Source: Bernardetia sp. (GTDB lineage: Bacteria > Bacteroidota > Bacteroidia > Cytophagales > Bernardetiaceae). Taken from it: DNA of 64,000 nucleotides. Every line of letters begins with the position of its first letter. Position 1 is the stretch's first letter. Below are positions 1-9,273 of this stretch, piece after piece. The position numbers and the translations under genes are program-made. The notes below the pieces were generated by a model. It was not told the DNA's origin. It saw nothing but the letters and a program-made list of their open reading frames with translations, and did no database searches. The DNA is taken from NCBI GenBank assembly GCA_020630575.1, contig JAHDBD010000004.1, positions 62,001 through 126,000 of the forward strand, in the 5' to 3' direction.

Positions 1-131
1 TACTTTTATAATAAAATTGTTGCAAGGTAATGGTAGTAGAAAGTAGCTAATATATAAGTAGTGTAAAAGGTAATTTACTAAAAATAATTGTATAAATTAA
101 ATCAAAAATTCATACTCATATCCAAAAATAA

Positions 132-2336
132 TTAATTCATTTGTGAAGGTTTAAAACCAAATATTAGTATGTCATCAATTTGTTGAGTTTTATTTCCCAT
201 CCAATCTGTAAGTGTATTTTTTAAAAAAGATTTTTGTTCTGAGAAAGGTAGTCTAGAACATTCTAATAAAGTATTTCTGAATCTCTTTGTTGTAAATTTC
301 TTATCGTTTTCTCCTCCAAATTGGTCTTGAAAACCATCTGTAAAGAGATAGAAACTTATGTTTGGATTTTGTTTCAAATCTATAGTATGTGTTGTAAATG
401 GCTTTTTATTGAATTGATTCTTAATAAGACTTCCACCAATAGACTGTCTGTCTGCCTTTATTATGTTTACCTCTCCATTTTCCACATAAATAAGAGGATT
501 TTTTGCTCCAGAATATTCCAAAATCTGTGTGTCTAAATCATATACACAGATGGCTGCATCCATTCCATCTCTAACCTGTGTATCTGTTTGACGCAATGCT
601 TTTATAACACCTTGATTCAATTTATCTAAAACATGGGATGCTTTGGTAACTGATTTATTCTCTACAATTTCATTTAATAAATCATTTCCAATCAAAGACA
701 TAAATGCCCCTGGAACGCCATGTCCTGTACAATCAACAGCTCCAATAATTACTTTTTGATTAACCTGTTTGAAATAATAAAAATCTCCAGAAACAATATC
801 TTTAGGTTTAAAAAACACAAAGGAGTCAGAAAAAACACTTTCAATCTCTTCCAAACTTGGTAGCATAGCATCTTGTATGCGCTTGGCATAGGTTATACTT
901 GAAGTAATATCTTGATTTTTTTTCTCAATGACTAAGTTTTGCTCGTGTAGTCGCTCAAGATTTACAGAAAGTTCTTCATTAACGACATTCAATTCTTCTG
1001 TACGTTCTACTACTCGTTCTTCTAATTTTTTGTTTTGATTCTCTACAAGTTCTCTATGTCTTTCTGATGCCTCTAAAACTTCTTCTTGCAGTTTTTCTTG
1101 CCCTTTTTTATAAAAATCTATCTTAGCAGCTAATGCTACAGAAAGCAATATCATTTCTATTGCCGAACCGAATAAAATGCCATTAGAAGTAACATCATTA
1201 TAAGGAATTATCTCTGCTCCTGCTAAAACAAATAAAAGTGTTCCTATTAAATAAAATGTCCATCCTACAATAATATATTTGGCTGGTTTATACCCTTTAT
1301 AATAAATAAAAATAGCAGCAGCCAAAGCATTTATGGTAGATAAACCTGCAACAATTTGGTTGATAAGTGATGCAAGAGGTTTAAAGCCTAATAAACTTAC
1401 TAGTAAACCTAACAAAAAAGTAGCTAAGACAATATGTAGTGTGATATGAAAAAAGCGTGAATTCTTCTTTGTATTTAGAAAGTCTATCAAGAATAAACTT
1501 GCAAATGTTCCTGATAAAGAATGAATAACAGGAGCATAGTGATTTAGAAAAGGAAAATCAAATAGAAAAAACTCAAACAAATGTCCTCTTAGTTGCGACA
1601 TCGCCAAACCAAGAAACAATAAATAACTTAAATAATATAAATATCCTTTTTCTTTAATTGTAAAGAAAATAAATAAATTATATAATACCATTACAATCAC
1701 AAAACCATAATAAATCCCCTCAGCTAAATCCACTTTATGATCCCTTTCAAGATAAAATTCAATAGGAGCAATGCGAAAAGGAGCTTGAAAATAATCACTT
1801 TCTATGCGTAAATAGATTGTTTTTTTCTGATTTTTAGGTAATTCAAGAGGAATTAAAAATACATTGGTTTGAATAAATCGCTTTTCAAATGGCAGTGAAA
1901 AACCTAAAGAAGTTTTTTTGAAGGAATTGGTAGTATTATTTTCTATTGGAATAAATACATCAATATCAGCTAGTCCGTTTCCAATTTCTAAATACCATTT
2001 TTTGAGTTCAGAATTGTTTTGTAAAGGTATTTTGACCCACATAATGTGAGCTCCTTTATTTAGAGTTACAATATCCTTTCCCACTATTTTAAACTCTTTG
2101 GCTTGAATAGTTTCTATTGTTTCTTTTTTATTTGAATCTTCTACTACTTCTTCGTACAAACCAAGTTTATGTGTAATGACATATTCTTTATCAGCATCCT
2201 TTAATACAACAGAAGGAATAAGCTGAGCAAAAACTGAATTTGATAGAAATAGAAAAGCTGCCACTACTATAACAACAGTAGTATTCATTTTTTTAAGAGC
2301 AGAGTCTTGGATATTTTTATAAACAGCTTGCTTCAA
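132..2336 (-). CDS. 7TMR-DISM membrane sensor with SpoIIE/PP2C phosphatase domain
   Basis: A probable membrane sensor that dephosphorylates a Ser/Thr phosphoprotein in the cytoplasm. The 734-residue protein opens with a signal peptide ending about residue 37 (...SNSVFAQ). An extracellular beta-rich 7TMR-DISMED2-like region follows to about 195, then seven hydrophobic helices (about 205-405), a Glu/Lys-rich coiled coil (410-485) and a SpoIIE-type PP2C domain to the end. Metal-ligand motifs are visible: VSGDFYYF, VDCTGHGVPGAF, TDGFQDQFGG and QIDDILIFG. I kept the upstream start because Met17 would remove the Lys residues before the hydrophobic core. A second SpoIIE protein (40323-41489) shares the catalytic domain. 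The target is not shown by context; a SiaC-like antagonist at 48938 is a candidate (inference). The domain architecture is clear, the substrate unknown. Confidence 0.9.
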   Translation of the reverse strand: MKQAVYKNIQDSALKKMNTTVVIVVAAFLFLSNSVFAQLIPSVVLKDADKEYVITHKLGLYEEVVEDSNKKETIETIQAKEFKIVGKDIVTLNKGAHIMWVKIPLQNNSELKKWYLEIGNGLADIDVFIPIENNTTNSFKKTSLGFSLPFEKRFIQTNVFLIPLELPKNQKKTIYLRIESDYFQAPFRIAPIEFYLERDHKVDLAEGIYYGFVIVMVLYNLFIFFTIKEKGYLYYLSYLLFLGLAMSQLRGHLFEFFLFDFPFLNHYAPVIHSLSGTFASLFLIDFLNTKKNSRFFHITLHIVLATFLLGLLVSLLGFKPLASLINQIVAGLSTINALAAAIFIYYKGYKPAKYIIVGWTFYLIGTLLFVLAGAEIIPYNDVTSNGILFGSAIEMILLSVALAAKIDFYKKGQEKLQEEVLEASERHRELVENQNKKLEERVVERTEELNVVNEELSVNLERLHEQNLVIEKKNQDITSSITYAKRIQDAMLPSLEEIESVFSDSFVFFKPKDIVSGDFYYFKQVNQKVIIGAVDCTGHGVPGAFMSLIGNDLLNEIVENKSVTKASHVLDKLNQGVIKALRQTDTQVRDGMDAAICVYDLDTQILEYSGAKNPLIYVENGEVNIIKADRQSIGGSLIKNQFNKKPFTTHTIDLKQNPNISFYLFTDGFQDQFGGENDKKFTTKRFRNTLLECSRLPFSEQKSFLKNTLTDWMGNKTQQIDDILIFGFKPSQMN

Positions 2337-2911
2337 AACAGTAGTAATGGGTTTGTTAAGTAGCTAAAATACTAAAAATAACTGTACCAACAATAATTGT
2401 AATTACTTTTTTCGACAAGTTTAAAATTGCTTATTATGAATCCAGTCTAATAAAAAGTTATTTTTTTTCTAAAACAGGGTAGAAGTCACATAAGATAAAA
2501 ATGTTATTTTTTATTTCTAGACACCTTGTCTTTTATCTAATTTGAAACAACGTAAAAAAAAATTAATCTACTTGTAACAGAAAAATAATAGTTTCACTTT
2601 TTAAAGCTTAATTAGAGATTTTTATCAAAAAAAAGCATTTTTTTTAAATTATAATTTACTGATTCACAGAACTTTGGATTATTGTGCAACTTTTTAAAAT
2701 TGACTTTTTAGCAAAAAAACATTGGTTTTGTATTGCACTTTTGAAATATTTCCAAACATTCTTTTTTTTATTAAAAATTTTGCAAAATTAAACAGATATT
2801 TAGTTCAAAATGAGAGGGTTAGCTGCTTGCATACAAGATTTTGTAGTGTCAAAAATACCTCGTACATTTGAATTGTGCTTATTTTTTACCAATTAAACTT
2901 TTTAATATACT
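2337..2911. other. Intergenic region between divergent genes
   Basis: No gene is seen in these 575 bases. The stretch is very AT-rich with long T and A runs, and it carries the promoters of the divergent SpoIIE and phaE genes. A good promoter match lies at its right end and is listed separately. Confidence 0.6.
2840..2870 (+). promoter_or_regulatory. Bacteroidota-type promoter of phaE
   Basis: TTTG at 2840-2843, then 19 bases, then TACATTTG at 2863-2870, which fits the Bacteroidota sigma factor consensus TTTG-N19-TAnnTTTG. Transcription would begin around 2877, leaving a leader of about 35 bases before the phaE ATG at 2912. Confidence 0.7.
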
Positions 2912-4438
2912 ATGGCAAACGTAATGGATTCTACGAAGGAAATGTTAGATTTTTGGGCAACTACTCAAAACAAAATCGTGGAAAACTGGGTAGGTTCTAC
3001 TCGTCAGCTCCAAGAAGCAGCTAAAGAAGGCAAAGTCATGGAGCAAGCTACGGACATGTATAAAAATTGGTACGACAACCAAAAAAGCATCATCTCTGAA
3101 GCAGTAGAAAAAGGCAAAACAATTTCTGCTGAAACTATGCCAGAACAAGTAACTCAACTTATGGAACAACAATCATCACTTTCTAAAAAGTGGATGGATA
3201 CAATGAGTGAAATGGCTGACCGTCAGTTGAAAATGGCTCAAATGACTAATGAAGGTGGCAAAAACGTATTGAATATGCAAGAAAATGCTACCAAAATGCA
3301 AGAAATGATGACTAGCTCTTACAAAACTTGGTTAAACTCTACTACCGAGATGATGAATGAGAGCAAAAAAATGATGACTTCTAATCCTGCTTTCAAAGCG
3401 ATGCAACCAATGCAAGAAGCGTTTGAAAACATGACTAAAGGAGCAAAATCCTATTTCGATGCCTACGAAATGTGGAAACCATTTGTGCAAATGACCAATA
3501 ACAAAAATTTTGATGTACAAGAATACTTCAAAATGATGAACATGGACAAATTGCAAGAAATGGCAAAAGGAATGTTTGCTCAAAATCCTTCACAGTTTGG
3601 CTTTGCCAACTTCGGACAAATGAGTGAGCAGATGAACAAAATGGTTGAGCAATATCGTACTACGATGACTAATAACCCAATGTTCGCTACTTATACTGAA
3701 ATGATCGAAAAATTCTCTTCTATGATGCCAAAAATGGACATGAACAACTTTGACATGTCTAAAATGATGGGTATGATGAACATGGAAAACATGAACATCT
3801 CAAACCATCAGTTTGGTAAAGAAATATATGAGCGTATGGAAAAATTATATGCTCCGTTTTATAAATTAATGCCTCCAAGCAAAGAAAAAGAGTCAATCAA
3901 ACTTTTCTCTCAAATGCAAACTATTTTATTTGATTACCAAACAAAAATGGCTGATATGAATGCTATTATTGGTAAAACAGTAAAAACTAGCTCTGAAGAG
4001 TTTATGACTAAAATGTTTGAGACAGCAAAAGACGGAAATGTAAATACATACAATGAGTTCTATATGAACTGGCTCAATCATTTAGAAGGAAATATGATTG
4101 ATATTTTCAAAGGCGACGAATTTTCTAAATTACAAGGCGAAGTTTTGGCTCTTCAATTAGATTTGAAAACAAGCTTTAATAAAGGAATGGAACAAGTTCT
4201 TTCTCCTTATCCTGTAGTTTTGAATTCTGAAATTGATGAACTTGCTAAACAAGTACACGCATTGAAAGCTCGCATTCGTGAGCTAGAAAACAATGCAAAT
4301 TCTTCTGTTTCGTCAGAAGCAAAAGATAAAGCGTACCAAGCAAGTGAAGCTCCTGTAAGCAAATCAGAAACTTTAGTTCCTACTGAAGAGTCTAAACCTG
4401 CTACAAAAACTACAACTCGTAAGAAAACTACAAAATAG
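2912..4438 (+). CDS. phaE: Class III PHA synthase subunit PhaE-like protein
   Basis: The non-catalytic partner of PhaC in class III polyhydroxyalkanoate synthases, acting at the surface of the storage granule. The 508 residues are long for PhaE (usually about 350-400). The protein is strikingly Met-rich (more than 50 Met, many as MM pairs) in amphipathic helices. The conserved part includes W and NP motifs around residues 300-400, a heptad-like helix near 440-465 (EIDELAKQVHALKARIRELE), and a low-complexity basic tail ending TKTTTRKKTTK. The basic tail resembles the DNA-binding tails of phasins such as PhaF, which is inference. It lies upstream of phaC on the same strand with a terminator hairpin between, so the two may be transcribed with partial read-through or separately. 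No phaA, phaB or depolymerase gene is nearby. Confidence 0.8.
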   Translation: MANVMDSTKEMLDFWATTQNKIVENWVGSTRQLQEAAKEGKVMEQATDMYKNWYDNQKSIISEAVEKGKTISAETMPEQVTQLMEQQSSLSKKWMDTMSEMADRQLKMAQMTNEGGKNVLNMQENATKMQEMMTSSYKTWLNSTTEMMNESKKMMTSNPAFKAMQPMQEAFENMTKGAKSYFDAYEMWKPFVQMTNNKNFDVQEYFKMMNMDKLQEMAKGMFAQNPSQFGFANFGQMSEQMNKMVEQYRTTMTNNPMFATYTEMIEKFSSMMPKMDMNNFDMSKMMGMMNMENMNISNHQFGKEIYERMEKLYAPFYKLMPPSKEKESIKLFSQMQTILFDYQTKMADMNAIIGKTVKTSSEEFMTKMFETAKDGNVNTYNEFYMNWLNHLEGNMIDIFKGDEFSKLQGEVLALQLDLKTSFNKGMEQVLSPYPVVLNSEIDELAKQVHALKARIRELENNANSSVSSEAKDKAYQASEAPVSKSETLVPTEESKPATKTTTRKKTTK

Positions 4439-4753
4439 TTTTTGAGTTGAAGAGTTAAAATCATTTTGGTACTACCATTGGTAAAAACCAAAATTGAATC
4501 AAAACCATTCTGAAGTTGAGTAGTTATTCAGGATGTAAGTATAGTTTTTTTAGTAAAACTGTATTTTAGTGAAATCTAACATTTCCTTCAATAAAAACCC
4601 TGACTTCATAGTGAAGTTGGGGTTTTTGATAAAAAAAGATTTTTAAATTGTATATTTATAGAACGTCTTTTTTTTTAGAAGTAAAAAATATACAACATAA
4701 AATATTCACACCCTAAAGAGAGTGCTACAAATACACACAAACTAAATTTTATT
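4439..4753. other. phaE-phaC intergenic region
   Basis: A 315-base gap. It holds an intrinsic terminator at 4593-4627 (listed separately) and an AT-rich leader before phaC. I see no convincing TAnnTTTG promoter for phaC. Confidence 0.5.
4593..4627 (+). terminator. Intrinsic terminator after phaE
   Basis: AAAAACCC (4593-4600) pairs with GGGTTTTT (4620-4627), and ACTTCA pairs with TGAAGT inside it, around a three-base loop. A 5-T tract closes the stem. It could attenuate transcription between phaE and phaC. Confidence 0.7.
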
Positions 4754-5833
4754 ATGGAAAATCAAAACCAAGAAAATACACCTACTAATGTATTTGAAAG
4801 TTTTACAAAAGAAATTACTGAGCAAACTGAAAAGCTCGTAAAAGGCTATCAAATGCTCAATGATGTAGAAGAAATTGATGTCGCAACAGCTCAAAAAGAA
4901 CTTGTTTGGAGTGAAGATAAAGTAAAATTATATCGTTATTCTTCTTCTAAACGTAGCCTCAAAACGCCTTTATTGATTGCTTATGCACTCGTAAATCGTT
5001 TTGATATGATGGATTTGCAATCTGATCGTAGTTTTATCAGAAATCTACTAGATAATGGCATTGATATTTATTTGATTGATTGGGGCTATCCTTCTCGTGT
5101 AGATAGATATTTGACGATGGAAGATTATATCAATGGTTACCTTAATTCTTGTGTAAATTTTGTTAGAAATGAACATGGAATTGACAAAATAAATTTGCTT
5201 GGTGTTTGTCAGGGTGGAACATTTTCTACTATTTATACGGCTCTTAATCAAGACAAAATCAAAAATTTGATTACCCTTGTTGCTCCTTTTGATTTCAATA
5301 CAGATGATGGTCTTTTATTCAAGTGGTCAAGAGATTTAGATGTTGATAAAGTAGTTGATGGAAATGATGGACTTGTACCAGGGGAGTTTTTGAATATGGG
5401 TTTTGATATGTTGAAACCACTTAGCAAATTCAAAAAAATGGCTACCATTACAAATATGATGGAAGACAAAGGTAAAATGATGAACTTCTTACGTATGGAA
5501 CAATGGGTAGGCGATAGTCCTTCTCAAGCAGGAGAATGTTACCGTAAGTTTATCAAAGACTTGTATCAAGAAAATAAACTCATAAAGGGAGAATTTACTT
5601 TAGGAAAGAAAGCAGTAAATCTGAAAGACATTAAGAATCCAATTTTGACTATTTATGCTTCAGAAGACCATTTAGTTCCACCTTCGGCAACTAAACCATT
5701 GAATGATAATGTAGGCTCAAAAGACAAAACATTATACGAATTCCCAGGTGGACACATTGGAGTTTTTGTAGGTGGACGTTCTCAAAAAGAACTTGCTCCT
5801 AAGGTTTCGGAATGGTTGAAAGAGCGTGATTAA
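4754..5833 (+). CDS. phaC: Class III poly(R)-hydroxyalkanoic acid synthase catalytic subunit
   Basis: Polymerises (R)-hydroxyacyl-CoA into polyhydroxyalkanoate with PhaE. At 359 residues it has the usual size of class III PhaC. The lipase-like box GVCQGG places the nucleophile at Cys152; Asp305 in SEDHLVPP and His334 in GGHIG complete the triad, spaced as in the Allochromatium-type enzyme. The alpha/beta-hydrolase fold signature LIDWGYP lies near residue 109. It sits directly downstream of phaE. The start is the ATG at 4754. The catalytic identity is secure. No monomer-supplying gene is in the window. Confidence 0.93.
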   Translation: MENQNQENTPTNVFESFTKEITEQTEKLVKGYQMLNDVEEIDVATAQKELVWSEDKVKLYRYSSSKRSLKTPLLIAYALVNRFDMMDLQSDRSFIRNLLDNGIDIYLIDWGYPSRVDRYLTMEDYINGYLNSCVNFVRNEHGIDKINLLGVCQGGTFSTIYTALNQDKIKNLITLVAPFDFNTDDGLLFKWSRDLDVDKVVDGNDGLVPGEFLNMGFDMLKPLSKFKKMATITNMMEDKGKMMNFLRMEQWVGDSPSQAGECYRKFIKDLYQENKLIKGEFTLGKKAVNLKDIKNPILTIYASEDHLVPPSATKPLNDNVGSKDKTLYEFPGGHIGVFVGGRSQKELAPKVSEWLKERD

Positions 5834-5846
5834 TTTGTGATTTTTA

Positions 5847-5875
5847 TGTCGTCGGTGGAGACACCGACAACGGCA
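5847..5875. repeat. GTTGGTG-family hairpin repeat, copy 1
   Basis: GTCGGTG-GAGA-CACCGAC stem-loop within TGTCG...CGGCA flanks. It belongs to the same family as copies at 18399, 37065, 37138 and 60219. Here the stem carries a C-G pair where others have T-A, a compensatory change. Confidence 0.7.
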
Positions 5876-5883
5876 ATATTTTA

Positions 5884-5933
5884 AACACAAAAAGCATTTA
5901 TTCTATTTTTTTGGAATAAATGCTTTTTGTGTT
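5884..5933. terminator. Bidirectional terminator between phaC and lipoprotein gene
   Basis: A perfect 20-bp stem (5884-5903 with 5914-5933, AACACAAAAAGCATTTATTC and its complement) around a 10-base T-rich loop. It follows phaC on the plus strand and the lipoprotein gene ending at 5972 on the minus strand. Confidence 0.8.
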
Positions 5934-5971
5934 TTATCTGATTTTCTGTATCATAAACAAAAAATATTTTT

Positions 5972-6766
5972 TCAATGCCACAGAGAATCAATATCCTCTT
6001 CCTCTATCGTTATTGTATCATAACTTGTTCTGACAGATTTTCCATTTTGGATGATAAATTTTTCTATAGTTTTTTTACCTGTTATATCAATACTTTTTTG
6101 CCAGTATTTTGTTAGTGTAAGTGAATCACCTATCCATTTATAAAAATTCTTTTCATGCATACCAAAGTTTCCACCATCTCTAAAAGCTATAATTTCTTTT
6201 TCTGAAGGATAAATATATAATGAATCCGTTGCTAACAAAGAAGCTACATTTTTGAAGTCCTCTTGAACAATCAAATGATAAAAAGAAACTACTCTACTTC
6301 CACTCCTATGATGAGATTTAATAATAATATCTTTTTTGTTATCAAAATTTATGTCCTCTAAATAGATATTTTCTATACTTCGCATCTCATCATATATTAG
6401 GCTATTTATTACTTTATATTTTTCCTCTATTTTTTTAGCTACATACAGATATGGATATTTTGTTCCATTTACTCTATGATAAAATGTAAAAAAAGATGGA
6501 AATCTATCTTTTTGAACAAAAAAATCTACCACAGTCAGTCCAAAAACAAACATAGTATCCTTCTGTATTTCATTCTGATTAAAAAAAGTCAATGTAGAAT
6601 CTACAAAATAAGCATTGATAGAATCAAGTTGAATATCAGAATAATCTAGTGGATTAAAGTTTTGTTCTATTTTCTGATGTTCAGAAGTTTCTGTATCCAC
6701 AACAGATTTTTGATTACACGAAAAAAATAATGGAAGTAATAGGATGGATAAAATGTAATGTTTCAT
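5972..6766 (-). CDS. Lipoprotein, paralogue of the preceding gene
   Basis: A 264-residue secreted lipoprotein of unknown function: signal MKHYILSILLLPLFFSC with the lipobox Cys at about residue 17. The middle contains DINFDNKKDIII (about residue 133), a calcium-loop-like DxNxDxxxD pattern also seen in FG-GAP/VCBS and XAC2610-type proteins. The C-terminal half has a GGNFG motif before a KWxxDSL/WIGDSL segment, and the next gene upstream has the matching pattern at the same places, so the two are tandem duplicates. The upstream gene's TAA abuts this ATG (TAAATG), suggesting translational coupling. I do not recognise a specific function. Confidence 0.8.
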   Translation of the reverse strand: MKHYILSILLLPLFFSCNQKSVVDTETSEHQKIEQNFNPLDYSDIQLDSINAYFVDSTLTFFNQNEIQKDTMFVFGLTVVDFFVQKDRFPSFFTFYHRVNGTKYPYLYVAKKIEEKYKVINSLIYDEMRSIENIYLEDINFDNKKDIIIKSHHRSGSRVVSFYHLIVQEDFKNVASLLATDSLYIYPSEKEIIAFRDGGNFGMHEKNFYKWIGDSLTLTKYWQKSIDITGKKTIEKFIIQNGKSVRTSYDTITIEEEDIDSLWH

Positions 6767-7615
6767 TTAGTTATAATTTTCAAAATACTGTTCTGCTTCA
6801 TCTTGCTTTAATTTTTGGCTTTTAACCTTTATTTCTTTTCCATTTTTAATTACAAACTCTTCTAAAATCTCGCCCCCTTCTTGATGATTATATGATTTTT
6901 CTAAATGCTTTATTTCTACCAAACTATCACTTTGCCATTTATTGATAGTTTTGTAATGTGTACAACAGTTTCCACCATCTATAAAAGAAATAACTGTTTG
7001 GTTCTTTTCATCTGTCAGCAATTCGTAAGTAGAAGACGTTTTCGTTATTCTCTTAAAATCAGAATCCATAATTATTAAATATTCGGCTATCATTCTATTT
7101 GCAAACCAAGGACGCTGAAGTACGATATCTATTTTTCCATCAAAATTCATATCTCTTCGCTGAATTTTTGAACCTCGCCAACTCATTTCATCAAAATTAA
7201 ACTGATCTTTTAGCTCAAATTTGTGTCTATTTTTTATATACAAATAAGTTGGAGTTGTTAGAGAGTCTAACAAATCTGGATACATACTTTCTATAAAAAC
7301 AAAGTCAGCAAATCCATTTTGTGCTTTTCCATACACTGCATACGTGAATTCATTTCTTATAATAGTATCTTTTTCAAATTTCGCAACATTCAAAAAATCT
7401 ATTATAGAATCTAAGGACAAACGAAAAATAGAGTCAAGTCTAGCGTCGTCGTAACTATAAATATCTATAGGTTTCTGTTTGTTTTCTTCTAACTCTTTCT
7501 TTCTGACTTCCAATACTTCTTTCGAAAACTCTGTTTTATCGCTTTTAGAAATAGGCTTTGGATTACAAGAAAAAAGGCAAAGAATTGACAAGAGTGATAA
7601 AATATAGAATTTCAT
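6767..7615 (-). CDS. Lipoprotein, first of a tandem paralogous pair
   Basis: A 282-residue lipoprotein: signal MKFYILSLLSILCLFSC with the acylated Cys at 17, then a charged Lys/Glu/Ser linker. DMNFDGKIDIVL near residue 155 is a DxNxDGxxD calcium-loop-like motif, followed by a GGNCCTHY segment in the place where its partner has GGNFGMHE. It is transcribed with the downstream paralogue, with zero bases between stop and start. The role is unknown; the layout suggests a surface or periplasmic pair. Confidence 0.8.
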   Translation of the reverse strand: MKFYILSLLSILCLFSCNPKPISKSDKTEFSKEVLEVRKKELEENKQKPIDIYSYDDARLDSIFRLSLDSIIDFLNVAKFEKDTIIRNEFTYAVYGKAQNGFADFVFIESMYPDLLDSLTTPTYLYIKNRHKFELKDQFNFDEMSWRGSKIQRRDMNFDGKIDIVLQRPWFANRMIAEYLIIMDSDFKRITKTSSTYELLTDEKNQTVISFIDGGNCCTHYKTINKWQSDSLVEIKHLEKSYNHQEGGEILEEFVIKNGKEIKVKSQKLKQDEAEQYFENYN

Positions 7616-7689
7616 AATTGGTAGAATAAAAGTAATAAATAGATATTTTCCCTTAGCAATCGTCTGTAATCAGAAGTTGATAATGGAAA

Positions 7690-9048
7690 CTACAACAACT
7701 CCACCACCGTTTCCAAGCCCATTCCCCTAGAACCTTTTAATAGAATGATACTTTCTGTAACAGGGTTTTTCTCCAGATAATCAGCTAATTCTTTTTTATC
7801 TACAAAACTCAAAATCAGACTAGAAACAATATTTCCAGCAGTTTTGGCTGTTGAAAAGTCTTTTCCACAAACTATTATTTTATCAATTTTGAGTTGTAAT
7901 GCAAAACCTAAAATTTCTTTGTGTTTGATAAATGATTCTTTTCCTATTTCAAACATATCTGCCAAAATAGCGACTTTCTTCTTTCCATTTCTTGGCATTG
8001 CTTCTAAGTGTAACAAAGCAGCTTTCATACTATCAGGGTTTGCATTGTAGGCATCAAGGAGCAAAGTATTTTTTGTTTCTGTTCGCTCTTCGACTTGTGA
8101 ACGGTTATTTTTTGGAAGATAATCTGAAATTCCTTTATTCATTTGAGAATAAGAAAGACCGAAAAATTTACCAAATGCTAAGGCAGCTAAAATATTTGGA
8201 AAATTGTATGCACCTGTAAGTTGAGTCTGAACTTTATTATTGTCCTCGTCTTTATAAATAATTATAGGTACAGATTCAGAGAGTGTAGCCGAATAATAAT
8301 TTTCTATATTCTCTGTTCCATATTTCATTACTTTTCCATCTTCAAAACGCTTTTCCATGTTCATCAAAACAGAGTCATTACTGTTTATAAAAACAGTTCC
8401 ATTATTTTTTATTAGTGATTGATATAATTCTGTTTTTCCTCTCAAAACTCCTTCATAGCTACCAAAACCCTGTAAATGAGCATTTCCAATATTGGTAATC
8501 ATTCCATAATTAGGTTCTGCAATGCTGCAAAGCTCTTGAATATCGCCTACCTTATTTGCTCCCATTTCTATAATGGCAATTTCTGTATTTGTCGGCATTC
8601 TAAGAATAGTAAGAGGAACACCAATATGATTATTCAGATTTCCTTCAGTAGAATATGTCTTAAATTTCTGAGAAAGAACAGAACGTAAAAGCTCTTTTGT
8701 AGTTGTTTTTCCATTACTTCCTGTTATTCCGATAAAAGGAATAGTAAACTGTTTTCTATGGAAATTAGCTAGTTTTTGAAGTGATTCTAATACATTTTCT
8801 ACCAATAGATATTTGTTCTTATAAGCTAATTTCTTTTGGTCATGTTCATCAAAACTAGGAATAACACTTGAGTCATCAATAACAACATGAGAAGCTCCTT
8901 TTTCTAAGGCTTGATAGGCAAATTTGTTTCCATCAAAATTATCTCCTTTTAAAGCAAAAAAAAGTTCGTTGTCTTTTACATGGCGAGTATCAGTCGAAAC
9001 ACCAGAAGATTCTAAAAAGATTTCGTATAAGATAGGAAGAGTAGTCAT
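7690..9048 (-). CDS. murF: UDP-N-acetylmuramoyl-tripeptide--D-alanyl-D-alanine ligase
   Basis: Cytoplasmic peptidoglycan precursor enzyme that adds D-Ala-D-Ala to UDP-MurNAc-tripeptide with ATP. At 452 residues it has the usual length. The N-terminal uridine-binding domain has STDTR (18-22) and FALKGDNFDG. The ATP loop GITGSNGKTTTK is at 107-118. The central domain has EMGANKVGDI and NIGNAHLQGFGS, and the C-terminal domain has DAYNANPDSM and GSRGMGLE. It stands alone between the lipoprotein pair and the divergent YceI gene, not in a mur cluster. Confidence 0.95.
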   Translation of the reverse strand: MTTLPILYEIFLESSGVSTDTRHVKDNELFFALKGDNFDGNKFAYQALEKGASHVVIDDSSVIPSFDEHDQKKLAYKNKYLLVENVLESLQKLANFHRKQFTIPFIGITGSNGKTTTKELLRSVLSQKFKTYSTEGNLNNHIGVPLTILRMPTNTEIAIIEMGANKVGDIQELCSIAEPNYGMITNIGNAHLQGFGSYEGVLRGKTELYQSLIKNNGTVFINSNDSVLMNMEKRFEDGKVMKYGTENIENYYSATLSESVPIIIYKDEDNNKVQTQLTGAYNFPNILAALAFGKFFGLSYSQMNKGISDYLPKNNRSQVEERTETKNTLLLDAYNANPDSMKAALLHLEAMPRNGKKKVAILADMFEIGKESFIKHKEILGFALQLKIDKIIVCGKDFSTAKTAGNIVSSLILSFVDKKELADYLEKNPVTESIILLKGSRGMGLETVVELL

Positions 9049-9214
9049 TTGAAAAATAATTAAGAATAAAAATGATAGAAAGAATTCAAGAAGGAATTTA
9101 ATAATTTGTCAGAACAAAAATACAAAAACAATAGTAGCAACTAAGAGTTATGCCCTCTAATATCAAAGAAAAAAAAATCTTTCGATTTTAAATCAAAAAA
9201 AAGTAGTTGAAATA

Positions 9215-9245
9215 GTTGTACCTACAATTATTTTATTTACATTTG
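9215..9245 (+). promoter_or_regulatory. Promoter of the YceI lipoprotein gene
   Basis: GTTG (9215-9218), 19 bases, TACATTTG (9238-9245): the same -7 box and spacing as the phaE promoter. The start codon at 9274 is 28 bases beyond the -7 box. Confidence 0.7.
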
Positions 9246-9273
9246 TCTTTTCAAAACTTAACCTCACTTTATT

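Noticed and set aside
7844..8688. Several plus-strand frames opposite murF
   Set aside because: They are antisense shadows of a well-supported gene, with poor amino-acid composition and no domains.
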